From NCBI GenBank assembly GCA_035700805.1, contig DASSOG010000056.1, positions 24,375 to 88,374 of the forward strand: a DNA stretch of 64,000 nucleotides, read 5' to 3'. Numbering within the stretch: the first letter of the stretch is position 1; every line of letters starts with the position of its first letter. Source of the DNA: JAGWRI01 sp035700805. GTDB lineage: Bacteria > Gemmatimonadota > Gemmatimonadetes > Gemmatimonadales > Gemmatimonadaceae. Shown here piece by piece: positions 11,254 to 27,488 of this stretch. Below the pieces are notes generated by a model, which was not told the DNA's origin, searched no databases, and was given only the letters and a program-made list of their open reading frames with translations. Position numbers and translations under genes: made by a program.

Positions 11254-11317
11254 CTGGACGGCAGGTGAGTGGCTGGCAGCATCCGCGCGGTGTCGCGCGG
11301 TCAACACAGGGACGGCA

Positions 11318-11470
11318 ATGCCTCGGGAACGAATCATCCTCGCGTGCAGCGAGTGCAAGAACCGGAACTACTTCACCATGAAGAACCGCCGCCTCCATCC
11401 GGAGCGCGTGGAGTGGAAGAAGTACTGTCCGCGTTGCAACAAGCACCAGCTCCATAAGGAATCCAAGTAG
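11318..11470 (+). CDS. rpmG: 50S ribosomal protein L33
   Basis: The 50-residue basic protein has the zinc-ribbon cysteines C10, C13, C37 and C40 (CSEC and CPRC), so it is the zinc-binding C+ form of L33. It begins MPRERIILACSECKNRNY and ends HKESK. It lies between the tRNA cluster and secE, a common arrangement, and is separated from secE by two bases. Confidence 0.95.
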   Translation: MPRERIILACSECKNRNYFTMKNRRLHPERVEWKKYCPRCNKHQLHKESK

Positions 11471-11472
11471 CC

Positions 11473-11715
11473 ATGGCGGACGTGACCCAGACGGGGGATG
11501 CGCCGAAGCTCGGGTTCATCCGCGGGAGCATCGCGTACTACCACTCGGTCGTGGCGGAGCTGCGCAAGGTGACCTGGCCGGACGTGCCGCAGGTGCGCTC
11601 GGCCACCATCGCGATCATCATCTTCGTGCTCATCATCGGGTTGATGATCTCGATCATGGATTTTGTCCTCAACGGAGTGCTGGTACGGTGGCTGCCGACG
11701 CTTTTCCAGGGATAG
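11473..11715 (+). CDS. secE: Preprotein translocase subunit SecE
   Basis: The 80-residue protein has the SecE signature ELRKVTWPDVPQVRSAT on the cytoplasmic amphipathic helix, followed by one transmembrane helix (about residues 45-68). It is the short single-spanning form. SecE clamps SecY, whose gene is at 46850-48190. It lies between rpmG and nusG. Confidence 0.96.
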   Translation: MADVTQTGDAPKLGFIRGSIAYYHSVVAELRKVTWPDVPQVRSATIAIIIFVLIIGLMISIMDFVLNGVLVRWLPTLFQG

Positions 11716-11720
11716 CGGCC

Positions 11721-12263
11721 ATGGAGCATCGCTGGTACGCCATCCAGACCACGTCGGGCCATGAGAACAAGGTCCGCACGCTGGTGCAGCGCAAGATCGA
11801 GGGCGATCCGCGCCCGGCCACCGAGCGTGCCATTCGCCAGGCGCTGGTGCCCACGCAGGACGTGGTGGAGATCAAGAACGGCAAGAAGGTGAACGTGGAG
11901 CGCAAGCTGTTCCCCGGCTACGTGCTGGTCGAGATGGACATGAACCAGGAGTCCCTGCATGTCATCAACTCGATCCAGGGCGTGATCAAGTTCGTGGGAC
12001 AGGACCGGCTGCCGCAGCCGCTGCGTCCCGACGAAGTGAACCGCCTGCTTGGCATTGCCGAGGAGGTGGAAGAGACGGCGCCGGTGGAGGAGATCCCGTT
12101 CCTCGTGGGGCAGGCGGTGGCCATCACCGAAGGCCCATTCACGGACTTTAATGGCACGGTGGAAGAAGTGATGCCGGACAAGGGCAAGGTGCGGGTGTCG
12201 GTGTCGCTGTTCGGGCGGCCGACGTCGGTGGAGCTGGATTACCTGCAGTTGAAGGCGTATTGA
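11721..12263 (+). CDS. nusG: Transcription termination/antitermination factor NusG
   Basis: The product is 180 residues from ATG 11721, five bases after secE. The NGN domain starts HRWYAIQTTSGHENKV and includes KLFPGYVLVEMDM. The C-terminal KOW domain spans about residues 125-180 (VGQAVAITEGPFTDFNGTVEE). NusG binds the RNAP clamp and couples it to Rho or the ribosome. An in-frame ATG at 11688 would overlap secE and is less likely. Confidence 0.96.
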   Translation: MEHRWYAIQTTSGHENKVRTLVQRKIEGDPRPATERAIRQALVPTQDVVEIKNGKKVNVERKLFPGYVLVEMDMNQESLHVINSIQGVIKFVGQDRLPQPLRPDEVNRLLGIAEEVEETAPVEEIPFLVGQAVAITEGPFTDFNGTVEEVMPDKGKVRVSVSLFGRPTSVELDYLQLKAY

Positions 12264-12267
12264 CGGG

Positions 12268-12285
12268 CGGCCCGCCGGGCCGTTT
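12268..12285 (+). terminator. Possible weak terminator or attenuator after nusG
   Basis: CGGCCC at 12268-12273 pairs with GGGCCG at 12277-12282 with a 3-base loop and a following TTT. The 6-bp stem begins only a few bases after the nusG stop. A second small hairpin (CCGCGA/TCGCGG, 12361-12378) precedes the rplK ribosome-binding site and might belong to an L1-responsive leader, but no L1 site can be proved by eye. Confidence 0.35.
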
Positions 12286-12397
12286 CGCAGTGGGGCAGGA
12301 ATCGTAACGGGCAGGTCGTCGGCCACCACTCCGACGCGCGAAAACAACAGTGGGAGTTTGCCGCGAGCTGGATCGCGGTCAACGCACAAGGAGTGCT

Positions 12398-12823
12398 ATG
12401 GCCAAGAAAGTCACCGGGTTCGTCAAGTTGCAGATCCCGGCCGGGCGCGCCAATCCCGCGCCACCGGTCGGTACGGCACTGGGCCCGCAGGGCATCAACA
12501 TCATGGCGTTCTGCAAGGAGTTCAACTCCCGCACGCAGAGCCAGGATGGGATCATCCTGCCGGTCGAGGTCACGATCTACGTCGACAAGTCGTTCACCTT
12601 CATCCTGAAGACGCCGCCAGCCGCGGTGCTCCTCAAGAAGGAAGCCGGCATCGAGAAGGGATCGGGGCAGCCGAATCGCAACAAGGTGGGCAGCGTCACC
12701 CGGGCGCAGGTGCGCAAGATCGCCGAGCTCAAGATGCCGGACCTCAACTGCGACACGGTGGAATCCGCCATGAAGATGGTGGCGGGGGCCGCGCGGTCCA
12801 TGGGGCTGGAGGTGGTGGACTGA
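12398..12823 (+). CDS. rplK: 50S ribosomal protein L11
   Basis: The 141-residue protein begins MAKKVTGFVKLQIPAGRANP and contains GPQGINIMAFCKEFN, the thiostrepton-region residues and TVTRAQVRKIAELK-like sequence near the C-terminus. It is part of the GTPase-associated centre stimulating EF-G and EF-Tu. AAGGAG lies just upstream of the ATG. Its TGA overlaps the rplA start (TGATG). Confidence 0.97.
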   Translation: MAKKVTGFVKLQIPAGRANPAPPVGTALGPQGINIMAFCKEFNSRTQSQDGIILPVEVTIYVDKSFTFILKTPPAAVLLKKEAGIEKGSGQPNRNKVGSVTRAQVRKIAELKMPDLNCDTVESAMKMVAGAARSMGLEVVD

Positions 12824-13512
12824 TGCGCACCCACGGCAAGCAGTACAACACCGCGGCGCAGCGCCGCGACATCAAGACGGCGTACCAGGCCCGGCAGGCG
12901 CTGGAGCTGGTCAAGTCGGCCGCGTTCGCCAAGTTCGACGAGACCGTCGAAGTGGCGGTGCGGCTCGGCGTGGACCCGCGCCAGGCGGACCAGGCGGTGC
13001 GCGGCACGGTCGTCCTTCCCGCTGGCACGGGCAAGTCGGTGCGGGTGCTCGTGATCGCGGTGGGCGACAAGCTGAAGGAAGCGCAGGACGCGGGCGCGGA
13101 CTACGCCGGGGTTGAGTACATCCAGAAGATCAAGGACGGGTGGCTCGACTTCGACGTGCTGATCGCGACGCCCGACCAGATGGGGCAGCTCGGTGCGCTG
13201 GGCCGGATCCTGGGGCCCCGCGGACTGATGCCGAACCCCAAGGCCGGCACCGTGACGTTCAACGTGGGCGCCGCGGTCAAGGAGACCAAGGCGGGCAAGA
13301 TCGAGTTCCGCGTGGACAAGGCGGGCAACCTGCACGCCGCCATCGGCAAGGTCTCCTTTGCCCTTGAGGCGCTGGAGCAGAATTTCGTGGCGTTCATGGA
13401 GCAGGTCGTGCGCGTCCGGCCCACCGCGGCCAAGGGCGTGTACGTGCGCAACGTGGCCGTCTCGAGCACGATGGGGCCCGGCGTGACCATCGATTCCACC
13501 CCCTACCGGTAA
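12823..13512 (+). CDS. rplA: 50S ribosomal protein L1
   Basis: The 229-residue L1 stalk protein starts MRTHGKQYNTAAQRRD and contains the conserved GRILGPRGLMPNPKAGTV block. It is typically an autogenous repressor of the L11-L1 operon. The start codon overlaps the rplK stop, implying coupling, and rplJ follows after six bases. Confidence 0.97.
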   Translation: MRTHGKQYNTAAQRRDIKTAYQARQALELVKSAAFAKFDETVEVAVRLGVDPRQADQAVRGTVVLPAGTGKSVRVLVIAVGDKLKEAQDAGADYAGVEYIQKIKDGWLDFDVLIATPDQMGQLGALGRILGPRGLMPNPKAGTVTFNVGAAVKETKAGKIEFRVDKAGNLHAAIGKVSFALEALEQNFVAFMEQVVRVRPTAAKGVYVRNVAVSSTMGPGVTIDSTPYR

Positions 13513-13518
13513 CGCGCG

Positions 13519-14034
13519 ATGAAACGAGCCGACAAGGACCAGCTCATCGCCGAGCTGAAGGACAAGATGGCGGGGGCCAGCACGCTCTACTACACCGACT
13601 TCACCGGGCTGAACGTGAAGCGGATGACGGAGCTGCGGCGCCGGCTGCGCAAGGCGCAGGTGGAGTACGTGGTGATCAAGAACTCGCTGGCGCTGCGGGC
13701 CGTGGAAGAGGCAGGGCTGCTCAAGCAGCCGCTGCGCGGGCCCACCGGGCTGGTGCTGGCGGGCGATGCGCTGGTCGCGGCCAAGCTGCTGGCGGAGTTC
13801 GCGAAGGAGAACGACGAGAAGCCGGTGGTCCGGGGCGGGCTGATGGATGGCCGCGTGCTGGAGCCGGCGCAGGTGCAGAAGCTGGCCGCCATGCCGTCGC
13901 GCGAGCAGATGCTCGCCGAGCTGGGCGCCGGATTGCAGTCGCCGCTGGCCGCCCTGGTGGGCGCGCTCAACGGGCTCTTGTACATGTTCGCGGGTGCGCT
14001 CGACGCGCTGAAGGTGGAGCGCGAAGGCGCCTGA
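13519..14034 (+). CDS. rplJ: 50S ribosomal protein L10
   Basis: The 171-residue stalk base protein has the N-terminal rRNA-binding domain (TLYYTDFTGLNVKRMTELRR, VIKNSLALRA) and a C-terminal helix that carries L7/L12 dimers. Only six bases separate it from rplA, so the long L10 leader used for autoregulation in E. coli is not present upstream. A 6-bp hairpin (14065-14080) lies between it and rplL. Confidence 0.96.
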   Translation: MKRADKDQLIAELKDKMAGASTLYYTDFTGLNVKRMTELRRRLRKAQVEYVVIKNSLALRAVEEAGLLKQPLRGPTGLVLAGDALVAAKLLAEFAKENDEKPVVRGGLMDGRVLEPAQVQKLAAMPSREQMLAELGAGLQSPLAALVGALNGLLYMFAGALDALKVEREGA

Positions 14035-14102
14035 TGATTCCCAGGTGTATCGCCTGACCAACGCCCCAGGGGACCCTGGGAACTACTGAGGAGAGAACTA
14101 CA

Positions 14103-14501
14103 ATGGCTAATGCAACGCTGGGCAAGGACGAGATTCTCGACGCGATCGGCCACATGTCGGTGTTCGAGCTGTCCGAGCTGATCGAGGCCTTCAAGGAGAA
14201 GTTCAACGTCACGATTGCCGCCGCCCCCGTGGGCGGGGCCCCTGCCGCCGGCGGTGCCGGTGGCGCGGCCGCGCCGGCGGCCGAGGAGCAGACGGAGTTT
14301 GATGTCGTGCTCAAGGAAGCCGGTGGCAAGAAGATCCAGGTGATCAAGGTGGTGCGCGAGCTCACCGGCCTGGGCCTCAAGGAGGCCAAGGACATGGTGG
14401 ACGGCGCCCCGCAGACGGTGAAGAGCGGCGTGACCAAGGAGGAAGCCGCGACCGTGAAGGCCAAGCTGGAAGAGCAGGGCGCGGTCGTCGAAGTGAAGTG
14501 A
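14103..14501 (+). CDS. rplL: 50S ribosomal protein L7/L12
   Basis: The 132-residue protein has an N-terminal dimerisation helix, an Ala/Gly-rich hinge at about residues 40-60 and the factor-binding C-terminal domain EFDVVLKEAGGKKIQVIKVV and LGLKEAKDMVDGAP. A strong GAGGAGAG ribosome-binding site precedes the ATG, in keeping with its high stoichiometry. Confidence 0.97.
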   Translation: MANATLGKDEILDAIGHMSVFELSELIEAFKEKFNVTIAAAPVGGAPAAGGAGGAAAPAAEEQTEFDVVLKEAGGKKIQVIKVVRELTGLGLKEAKDMVDGAPQTVKSGVTKEEAATVKAKLEEQGAVVEVK

Positions 14502-14509
14502 GCCGTGGC

Positions 14510-14541
14510 GGTGGGGCCGCGGCGCGTGCCGCGACCCCACC
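14510..14541 (+). terminator. rplL-rpoB intergenic hairpin (probable attenuator)
   Basis: GGTGGGG/CCCCACC and GCGGC/GCCGC form a long stem broken by one 2-base internal loop, directly after rplL, with C/T-rich sequence following. E. coli has a partial terminator at the same place that lowers rpoBC relative to ribosomal protein output. The rest of the 187-base gap to rpoB holds a second 7-bp hairpin (14629-14646) and an AT-rich patch (14571-14584), possibly a promoter -10 region. Confidence 0.5.
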
Positions 14542-14688
14542 CCGCCTCCTTTCCCTTCGCCGGACCGCTATTAGTGATATTAAATCCCAGCACCACAACC
14601 ACTGTACTGGTTGGTCACGACCTGCCCCTCGCGCGGCTTCGCGCGACGTGGGGCCGTGGTCGTGTTTTCGCTTGCGCCCGGGTGAGCC

Positions 14689-19338
<4,650 letters not shown>

Positions 19339-19341
19339 GCG

Positions 19342-23661
<4,320 letters not shown>

Positions 23662-23689
23662 GGTCTGAAGCAGTACGCTGCAGGAACGG

Positions 23690-23725
23690 ACGGCCCGCCG
23701 GAGGAATCCGGCGGGCCGTTGTGTG
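23690..23725. terminator. Intrinsic terminator after rpoC
   Basis: ACGGCCCGCCGG at 23690-23701 and CCGGCGGGCCGT at 23708-23719 form a perfect 12-bp stem with a 6-base loop, followed by TGTGTGTG. It ends the rplKAJL-rpoBC transcript and, being symmetrical, may also stop the minus-strand gene that converges on it. Confidence 0.8.
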
Positions 23726-23741
23726 TGCGGAGCGGGGTGGG

Positions 23742-24481
23742 CTACCCGCCGCCGTATGCGTGCTGCTGGTAGTGCGTGGACCAGAAGAGCAGGAAATAGA
23801 AGCACTTCTTCACGTGCTTGAACGGGACCAGAAATGGTTCGTCCACAAACGCCGCAGACGAAAACAGCTCGACGGCAGCAATCTCATCTTTGCTGATGTA
23901 CATCCGGACTGGCCCAGCAGCGGGCTTTCCATCCACAAACGTGAGCAGAATGCACCAGGGGGTATCATCAACTTCGGCCCGAAATGGCGGTCCAACGTGA
24001 GCAGGTCGTCGATCTTCATCCCGGGCATTCGATTCAACAAAGCCCTCAACGTATCGCCATAGACCACGACCCCGAGGTGGGCACGGAGCCGGCGGAAGAC
24101 GTGTGGGAGCTGCTGCGCGAGCGCGTGAGTGCGCACCGTATCCAGCGTAGCGACCACGGACCCCATGGTAACGCGCGGCGAGGTGTCGGTGGCAGGAACA
24201 TGGACACGCAGCGTAACGGGTAGGAACCCGATGCGGCGGAATCGAAGTGTGTGCATACCGGGCGCCAGCGGCCCCACCGTGAACCGCCTCGAGTCGCTGG
24301 TGACCGTGCGGAGCGAGTCGGGCAGCACCGGCAGGTCCACCGTGCGCAGTGGGATGGAGTCGACCGAGACGACGGTACCTCGCACGACTTGCGCGTGGCA
24401 AGGCGCGGCCAGCACCGCCAGTGCCAACACGGTGCCGGCAAGTACGCTGACCAACCCAACTCCACTGCGCATCCGTGCCAT
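23742..24481 (-). pseudogene. Carboxypeptidase-regulatory-like secreted protein, broken by a frameshift
   Basis: From ATG 24481 the minus strand codes for a signal peptide (hydrophobic core ending in CHAQ) and a carboxypeptidase-regulatory-like beta domain (MHTLRFRRIGFLPVTLRVHVP). It then reaches a plug-like segment, LLNRMPGMKIDDLLTL. The frame runs into a stop at 23810. Reading one frame over from about 23960 continues sensibly: WCILLTFVDGKPAAG, ISKDEIAAVELFSS, then a closing FLLFW to 23742, which is the usual ending of this family. The switch coincides with a run of five G (23958-23962); a sixth would restore one frame. It could be a sequencing error or a real mutation. Confidence 0.7.
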
Positions 24482-24541
24482 AATACCTCGTGCGGTCAGT
24501 GGTGTATGGATAGTGTGTGCTCACGGGTGTGCTCGCAAACG

Positions 24542-24558
24542 GGGGGCTGCCCGCCCCC
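24542..24558 (-). terminator. GC hairpin directly after the stop of the 233-residue secreted protein gene
   Basis: On the minus strand GGGGGC, a 5-base loop and GCCCCC follow immediately after the TGA, then CGTTTG. The 6-bp GC stem resembles a short intrinsic terminator. Confidence 0.45.
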
Positions 24559-25260
24559 TCAGTAGCAGACCACTCCCAATGCGTGGACGAGGTATGGCAT
24601 CGGCTGGCCGGCCGCATCGCTCCCGACCTTCACGGCGAGAGTGGCATAGCACCCATCACACGGTGAGGTCACCACCCTGAGGGCGTACACGTCCCCATGC
24701 CGGGCAATGTGGTACACCTGGTGGTAGTCGGGGTGCCACTTCCCGAGCTGGAGCCCGGGGATGCCGGAGTCGCGAAAGACCGTGAGGATGCTGACGGCCT
24801 CCTGCAGCGATGCAGAGTCGCCGAGAGTGAAGCGGTGGACCGGAGAATCCAGAAAATATTCGTCGTGGCGGAGCGGGGCCGAGCACACGATGCCCCCGGT
24901 GGCTTCTGCGCACCGGACGGTGGAAGTCGTGACGGTCCGTCCGGTGGGTGACGCCACGAATAGCACGGTGAGCGGCGGAATGAAGATGCTAACGAAGCAT
25001 TCCAGGGCCAACTCCTCGTCGGGGTGTAGCTGAGAGAATGCCGCGCGAAAGGCCTCCGCGGGGTAGAGATGCTTCGCGTCGACGGCCACCATCCGCTCCG
25101 CGAATGCCTTCGACCAGCTGCGGTGCCTGACCAGCATGTCGCGGTAGGTCGCCTGCTGCGCCGGGGTCAGCGCCCTGTACGCGATGAACGCCGAGTCTTG
25201 GGCGTGGCCTGCGCTGAGCGGGATACACGAAATCGCCACGACCAGTGCGAGTCTTCTCAT
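24559..25260 (-). CDS. Secreted protein of unknown function, six mature cysteines
   Basis: The start ATG 25260 has GGAGGT six bases upstream and opens a typical signal peptide (MRRLALVVAISCIPLSAGHAQ), so export is well supported. The 233-residue product has a mature part with a helical N-terminal half (LTPAQQATYRDMLVRHRSWSKAF) and a beta-rich C-terminal half. There are six cysteines in the mature protein, including SPCDGC and the terminal VVCY, suggesting disulfides. I recognise no family. It is 77 bases upstream of the frameshifted secreted protein gene on the same strand. Confidence 0.72.
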   Translation of the reverse strand: MRRLALVVAISCIPLSAGHAQDSAFIAYRALTPAQQATYRDMLVRHRSWSKAFAERMVAVDAKHLYPAEAFRAAFSQLHPDEELALECFVSIFIPPLTVLFVASPTGRTVTTSTVRCAEATGGIVCSAPLRHDEYFLDSPVHRFTLGDSASLQEAVSILTVFRDSGIPGLQLGKWHPDYHQVYHIARHGDVYALRVVTSPCDGCYATLAVKVGSDAAGQPMPYLVHALGVVCY

Positions 25261-25410
25261 CGGGACCTCCGTTGGGGTGTTCGCCACGTGCAGCGGGCTT
25301 CCCTCGTCCAGCATAGCGTGGCCACGGGGTGGTGGGGGTTGCGGTTTCCTTAGGAATCCGTGAACCTGGTGCCGTGTGAGGGGGGGGCGGTTGGACATGA
25401 GGCGTGGTGA

Positions 25411-25746
25411 GTGGCTGAATCCATTCCGCGCCAAGGGGACCTGATTGTCCTGACCTTTGACCCGCAGGCAGAGCATGAACAGCGGGGGCGACGCGCGGCG
25501 CTGGTGGTCAGCAAGGCCCTGTTCAACAAACGTACAGGTCTTTGTATTGCGTGTCCCATTATGAGTACCGATCGGGACTATCCGTTCCACGTTGCAGTCC
25601 CTAGGGACGACGGGGTCACGGGTTTTGTGATGGTGGAACAGGTCAAGTCAATTGACTACCGGGCGCGGAAAGCCCAGCGCATCCAGAAAGCGTCGCCAGC
25701 ATTGATGGAGGAAGTCCTCTCAATTCTCGACGCGTGCCTCTACTGA
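25411..25746 (+). CDS. mazF: MazF/PemK-family endoribonuclease toxin
   Basis: The 111-residue protein follows the MazF fold: RQGDLIVLTFDPQ, then RGRRAALVVSKALFN with the conserved RP(A)LVVS-type strand, CPIMSTDRDYPFHVAVP and GFVMVEQVKSIDYRARKA. MazF proteins cleave mRNA at short motifs. The start is GTG 25411. No AbrB- or ribbon-helix-helix-type antitoxin gene is visible on either side: the 150 bases upstream to the divergent gene hold no plausible antitoxin frame. It therefore looks like an orphan toxin gene. Confidence 0.85.
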   Translation: MAESIPRQGDLIVLTFDPQAEHEQRGRRAALVVSKALFNKRTGLCIACPIMSTDRDYPFHVAVPRDDGVTGFVMVEQVKSIDYRARKAQRIQKASPALMEEVLSILDACLY

Positions 25747-25879
25747 CCGCCGACTACTCTGCTCTTGACGCCGCGTTCGGAATCACCCGCGTTGCCATCA
25801 GTCCCACGACAGCTCTGGTGGCACCGGGTGCCAGCGCCGGGCTCGCCATGGCAGGCTGCACCCGGCCCGGTCGGCTCGG
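25747..25879. other. Intergenic stretch, no gene recognised
   Basis: These 133 bases after mazF show no supported reading frame, promoter or repeat. They lead directly into the decayed rpsL promoter copy. Confidence 0.5.
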
Positions 25880-25908
25880 TTGACCGCCCTTACCGGATCC
25901 ACTACCTA
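25880..25908 (+). promoter_or_regulatory. Promoter-like elements in the decayed rpsL leader copy
   Basis: TTGACC at 25880-25885 and TACCTA at 25903-25908 are 17 bases apart. This is the same spacing and nearly the same hexamers as the promoter candidate ahead of the real rpsL. If still active it would transcribe toward the peptide operon about 550 bases downstream. Confidence 0.45.
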
Positions 25909-26008
25909 GCCCAGTCTCTTCCGCGCCGCCCCGTCGGGGTGATCCACGGAGAAGCAGATCCACGAACCTCCACCGGGTCATGCCGCCCATCAACCAACCC
26001 CGCCCGGC
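25902..26008 (+). repeat. Decayed direct copy of the rpsL 5' region
   Basis: From CTACCT to about ten codons past an ATG at 25980 the sequence matches 31449-31554. In the 84 bases ending at ATGCCG I count about 13 mismatches and one single-base gap, so roughly five bases in six agree. The copy would start MPPINQP against MPTINQL of S12, then a one-base insertion shifts the frame and it stops within about 20 codons. It is an rpsL promoter/leader pseudogene fragment. Confidence 0.8.
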
Positions 26009-26455
26009 CTGCCATTGGTCGAACCGCAACTTGATGCGGGCCAAGTAGCCGATGTGCGTGCCGAGACCATCGTCGCCTGCCAGTTGCGCGGGGACACCAG
26101 CTGTTCGAATTCACTGCCGCTTGGGTTGTGAGAAGGTAGTATCCGATCGGCCGGCACCGAGGAGCACGCGAACGCCCCCTGCATCGAGTTATCCGTCCGG
26201 CGATGCTGCGAAGGCAGGCGAAGGCATCCGGCAGGTGTATTCATATAAGACACCATTGGGTGTAACAGGTTGTGCGCAGGGGCGTAGAGCCCCTTGATAA
26301 GGCAGCGTTCGAAAACGTGACACCGTATAACTGTTGATACATTGCTGATTTCAACGACCTTTTCGCACTTGCCACCAAACGTCACTCTTGCCCCCCCCCA
26401 ATGATGTATTATGCCAACCATAAGCACTCCTACCTATCTGTGGAGGACAATCCAA
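26009..26455. other. Intergenic stretch, no gene recognised, visibly AT-richer
   Basis: About 450 bases between the rpsL leader copy and the peptide gene. Frames are short on both strands and none resembles a known protein. The 26100-26430 part is less GC-rich than the surroundings, with patches such as 26240-26260 and 26325-26345. A TATTAT at 26407-26412 could be a -10 element for the peptide gene, but no matching -35 is seen. Confidence 0.45.
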
Positions 26456-26674
26456 ATGAAGCGTCTCTTGCTTGCAGTCTCCATTCTTGTCCTTGCGATC
26501 GCCGGGACTTCTCGGACCGCATCGGCGCACCCGTACTGTCCTGGGATTCTCGAATTTGACGACCCAACATATGGCGGGTGCGGCTTCACAGGGTACCTCT
26601 GTGACCACGGCACGGGGTGCGTATATCTGTGCAACAATGGCTACAATTGCTGGGACATGAGCGCGATTCAGTAG
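26456..26674 (+). CDS. Small secreted six-cysteine peptide precursor
   Basis: The 72-residue product starts at ATG 26456 with GGAGGA about nine bases upstream. Residues 1-24 form a clear Sec signal peptide ending TASA. The predicted mature peptide of 48 residues has cysteines at positions 28, 42, 49, 55, 59 and 65, few charges and many Gly, Tyr and Asn. I do not recognise a family. Even Cys number, export and the DsbA-like gene next downstream suggest a disulfide-rich extracellular peptide (signal, toxin, bacteriocin or structural knottin). Which of these is unknown. Confidence 0.7.
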   Translation: MKRLLLAVSILVLAIAGTSRTASAHPYCPGILEFDDPTYGGCGFTGYLCDHGTGCVYLCNNGYNCWDMSAIQ

Positions 26675-26825
26675 CTGGAGCCAAGTTTCGGCCAGACCCG
26701 GGCGGGGGACTCCGTCCGTTCCTCCCTGGGGTCGGCGGAACGGCCTTCGAGAGGGCCCGGGTGGGCGATCAACCAGCCCATGGCAACAAGCGCCCCTCAA
26801 CTCCAAATTCCGGAGCCGACAAGAG
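26675..26825. other. Intergenic gap within the peptide operon
   Basis: The 151 bases between the peptide and thioredoxin genes contain inverted repeats (CCGTTCC/GGAACGG and ACCCGGGC/GCCCGGGT) able to fold into a hairpin. There is no T-run, so this may be a stability or processing element that sets a higher peptide-to-downstream ratio. Confidence 0.3.
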
Positions 26826-27488
26826 ATGTTCGCAAAACAGCAATCGCGAGTCTCGCTCATCGATCTCGCCACGGTCGTGGTGCTCCTGCTTGCGATTCTT
26901 ATTGTGAGTCTTCCGGGCGGGGCCCTGTACAATCCAGTGCACAGGTGGCTCGTCCAACGCCACATGACGGCAGCAATCCAAAAGGAATGGTCCGCGCTGG
27001 TTCAGATGTCGCAACCTCTTTACTCTGAGCCTGGCCCACCCGTGGTAGTCGAATTCACGGACTATCAGTGCCCGTTCTGTCGGGCCGCCTCGCCCATGGT
27101 GGACTCTGCGGTAAGCGATGGGGTTCGGCTTGCGGTATTGCAATTCCCACTGTCAATCCATCCTCGAGCCCGCGTGGCTGCCCTGGCGGCGCTGTGTGGC
27201 GCACGAAGCGGGCGATTCGCCAAGATCCATCGATATCTGATGAACCACATTGAGTGGATGGCTAGCGACGATTCGTCGATCGTGCCTGCTATCGAACCCA
27301 TAGACAGCGCCGCATTTGTCGCCTGCCAGGGCAGCGAGCAGACCCGAAAAAGCCTGGCGCAGGAGATCGCGGTCGCGAATACCCTCGGGATCGCCGGAAC
27401 CCCAATGCTTGTGACTGCTGGAGGCGTGCTGAAGCAACCAGTCACAGCGGCCAGCCTTCGGGCACTGGCCGACGATGGAAGCAAGTGA
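26826..27488 (+). CDS. Membrane-anchored DsbA-like thioredoxin-fold protein
   Basis: The 220-residue protein has one N-terminal transmembrane helix (about 13-33) and a periplasmic thioredoxin domain of the DsbA/DsbG type. Its CPFC active site is at residues 82-85 in VVVEFTDYQCPFCR. A cis-Pro loop lies in LGIAGTPMLVTAGG, and two more cysteines in the helical insert. Such proteins introduce or shuffle disulfides in exported proteins. Its position between a six-Cys secreted peptide and a lipoprotein gene makes the peptide a likely client. The stop overlaps the next start (GTGA). Confidence 0.87.
   Translation: MFAKQQSRVSLIDLATVVVLLLAILIVSLPGGALYNPVHRWLVQRHMTAAIQKEWSALVQMSQPLYSEPGPPVVVEFTDYQCPFCRAASPMVDSAVSDGVRLAVLQFPLSIHPRARVAALAALCGARSGRFAKIHRYLMNHIEWMASDDSSIVPAIEPIDSAAFVACQGSEQTRKSLAQEIAVANTLGIAGTPMLVTAGGVLKQPVTAASLRALADDGSK

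Noticed and set aside
12264..12397. Possible L1-binding leader upstream of rplK.
   Set aside because: Small hairpins exist, but no match to the L1 site of 23S rRNA could be shown by eye.
25397..25444. Short plus-strand frame MRRGEWLNPFRAKGT overlapping the mazF start, considered as an antitoxin remnant.
   Set aside because: Fifteen residues with no resemblance to known antitoxins.
25990..26427. Minus-strand frame of 145 codons in the gap after the rpsL leader copy.
   Set aside because: No ribosome-binding site, no family resemblance, and mixed composition with part of it lying antisense to the decayed rpsL leader.
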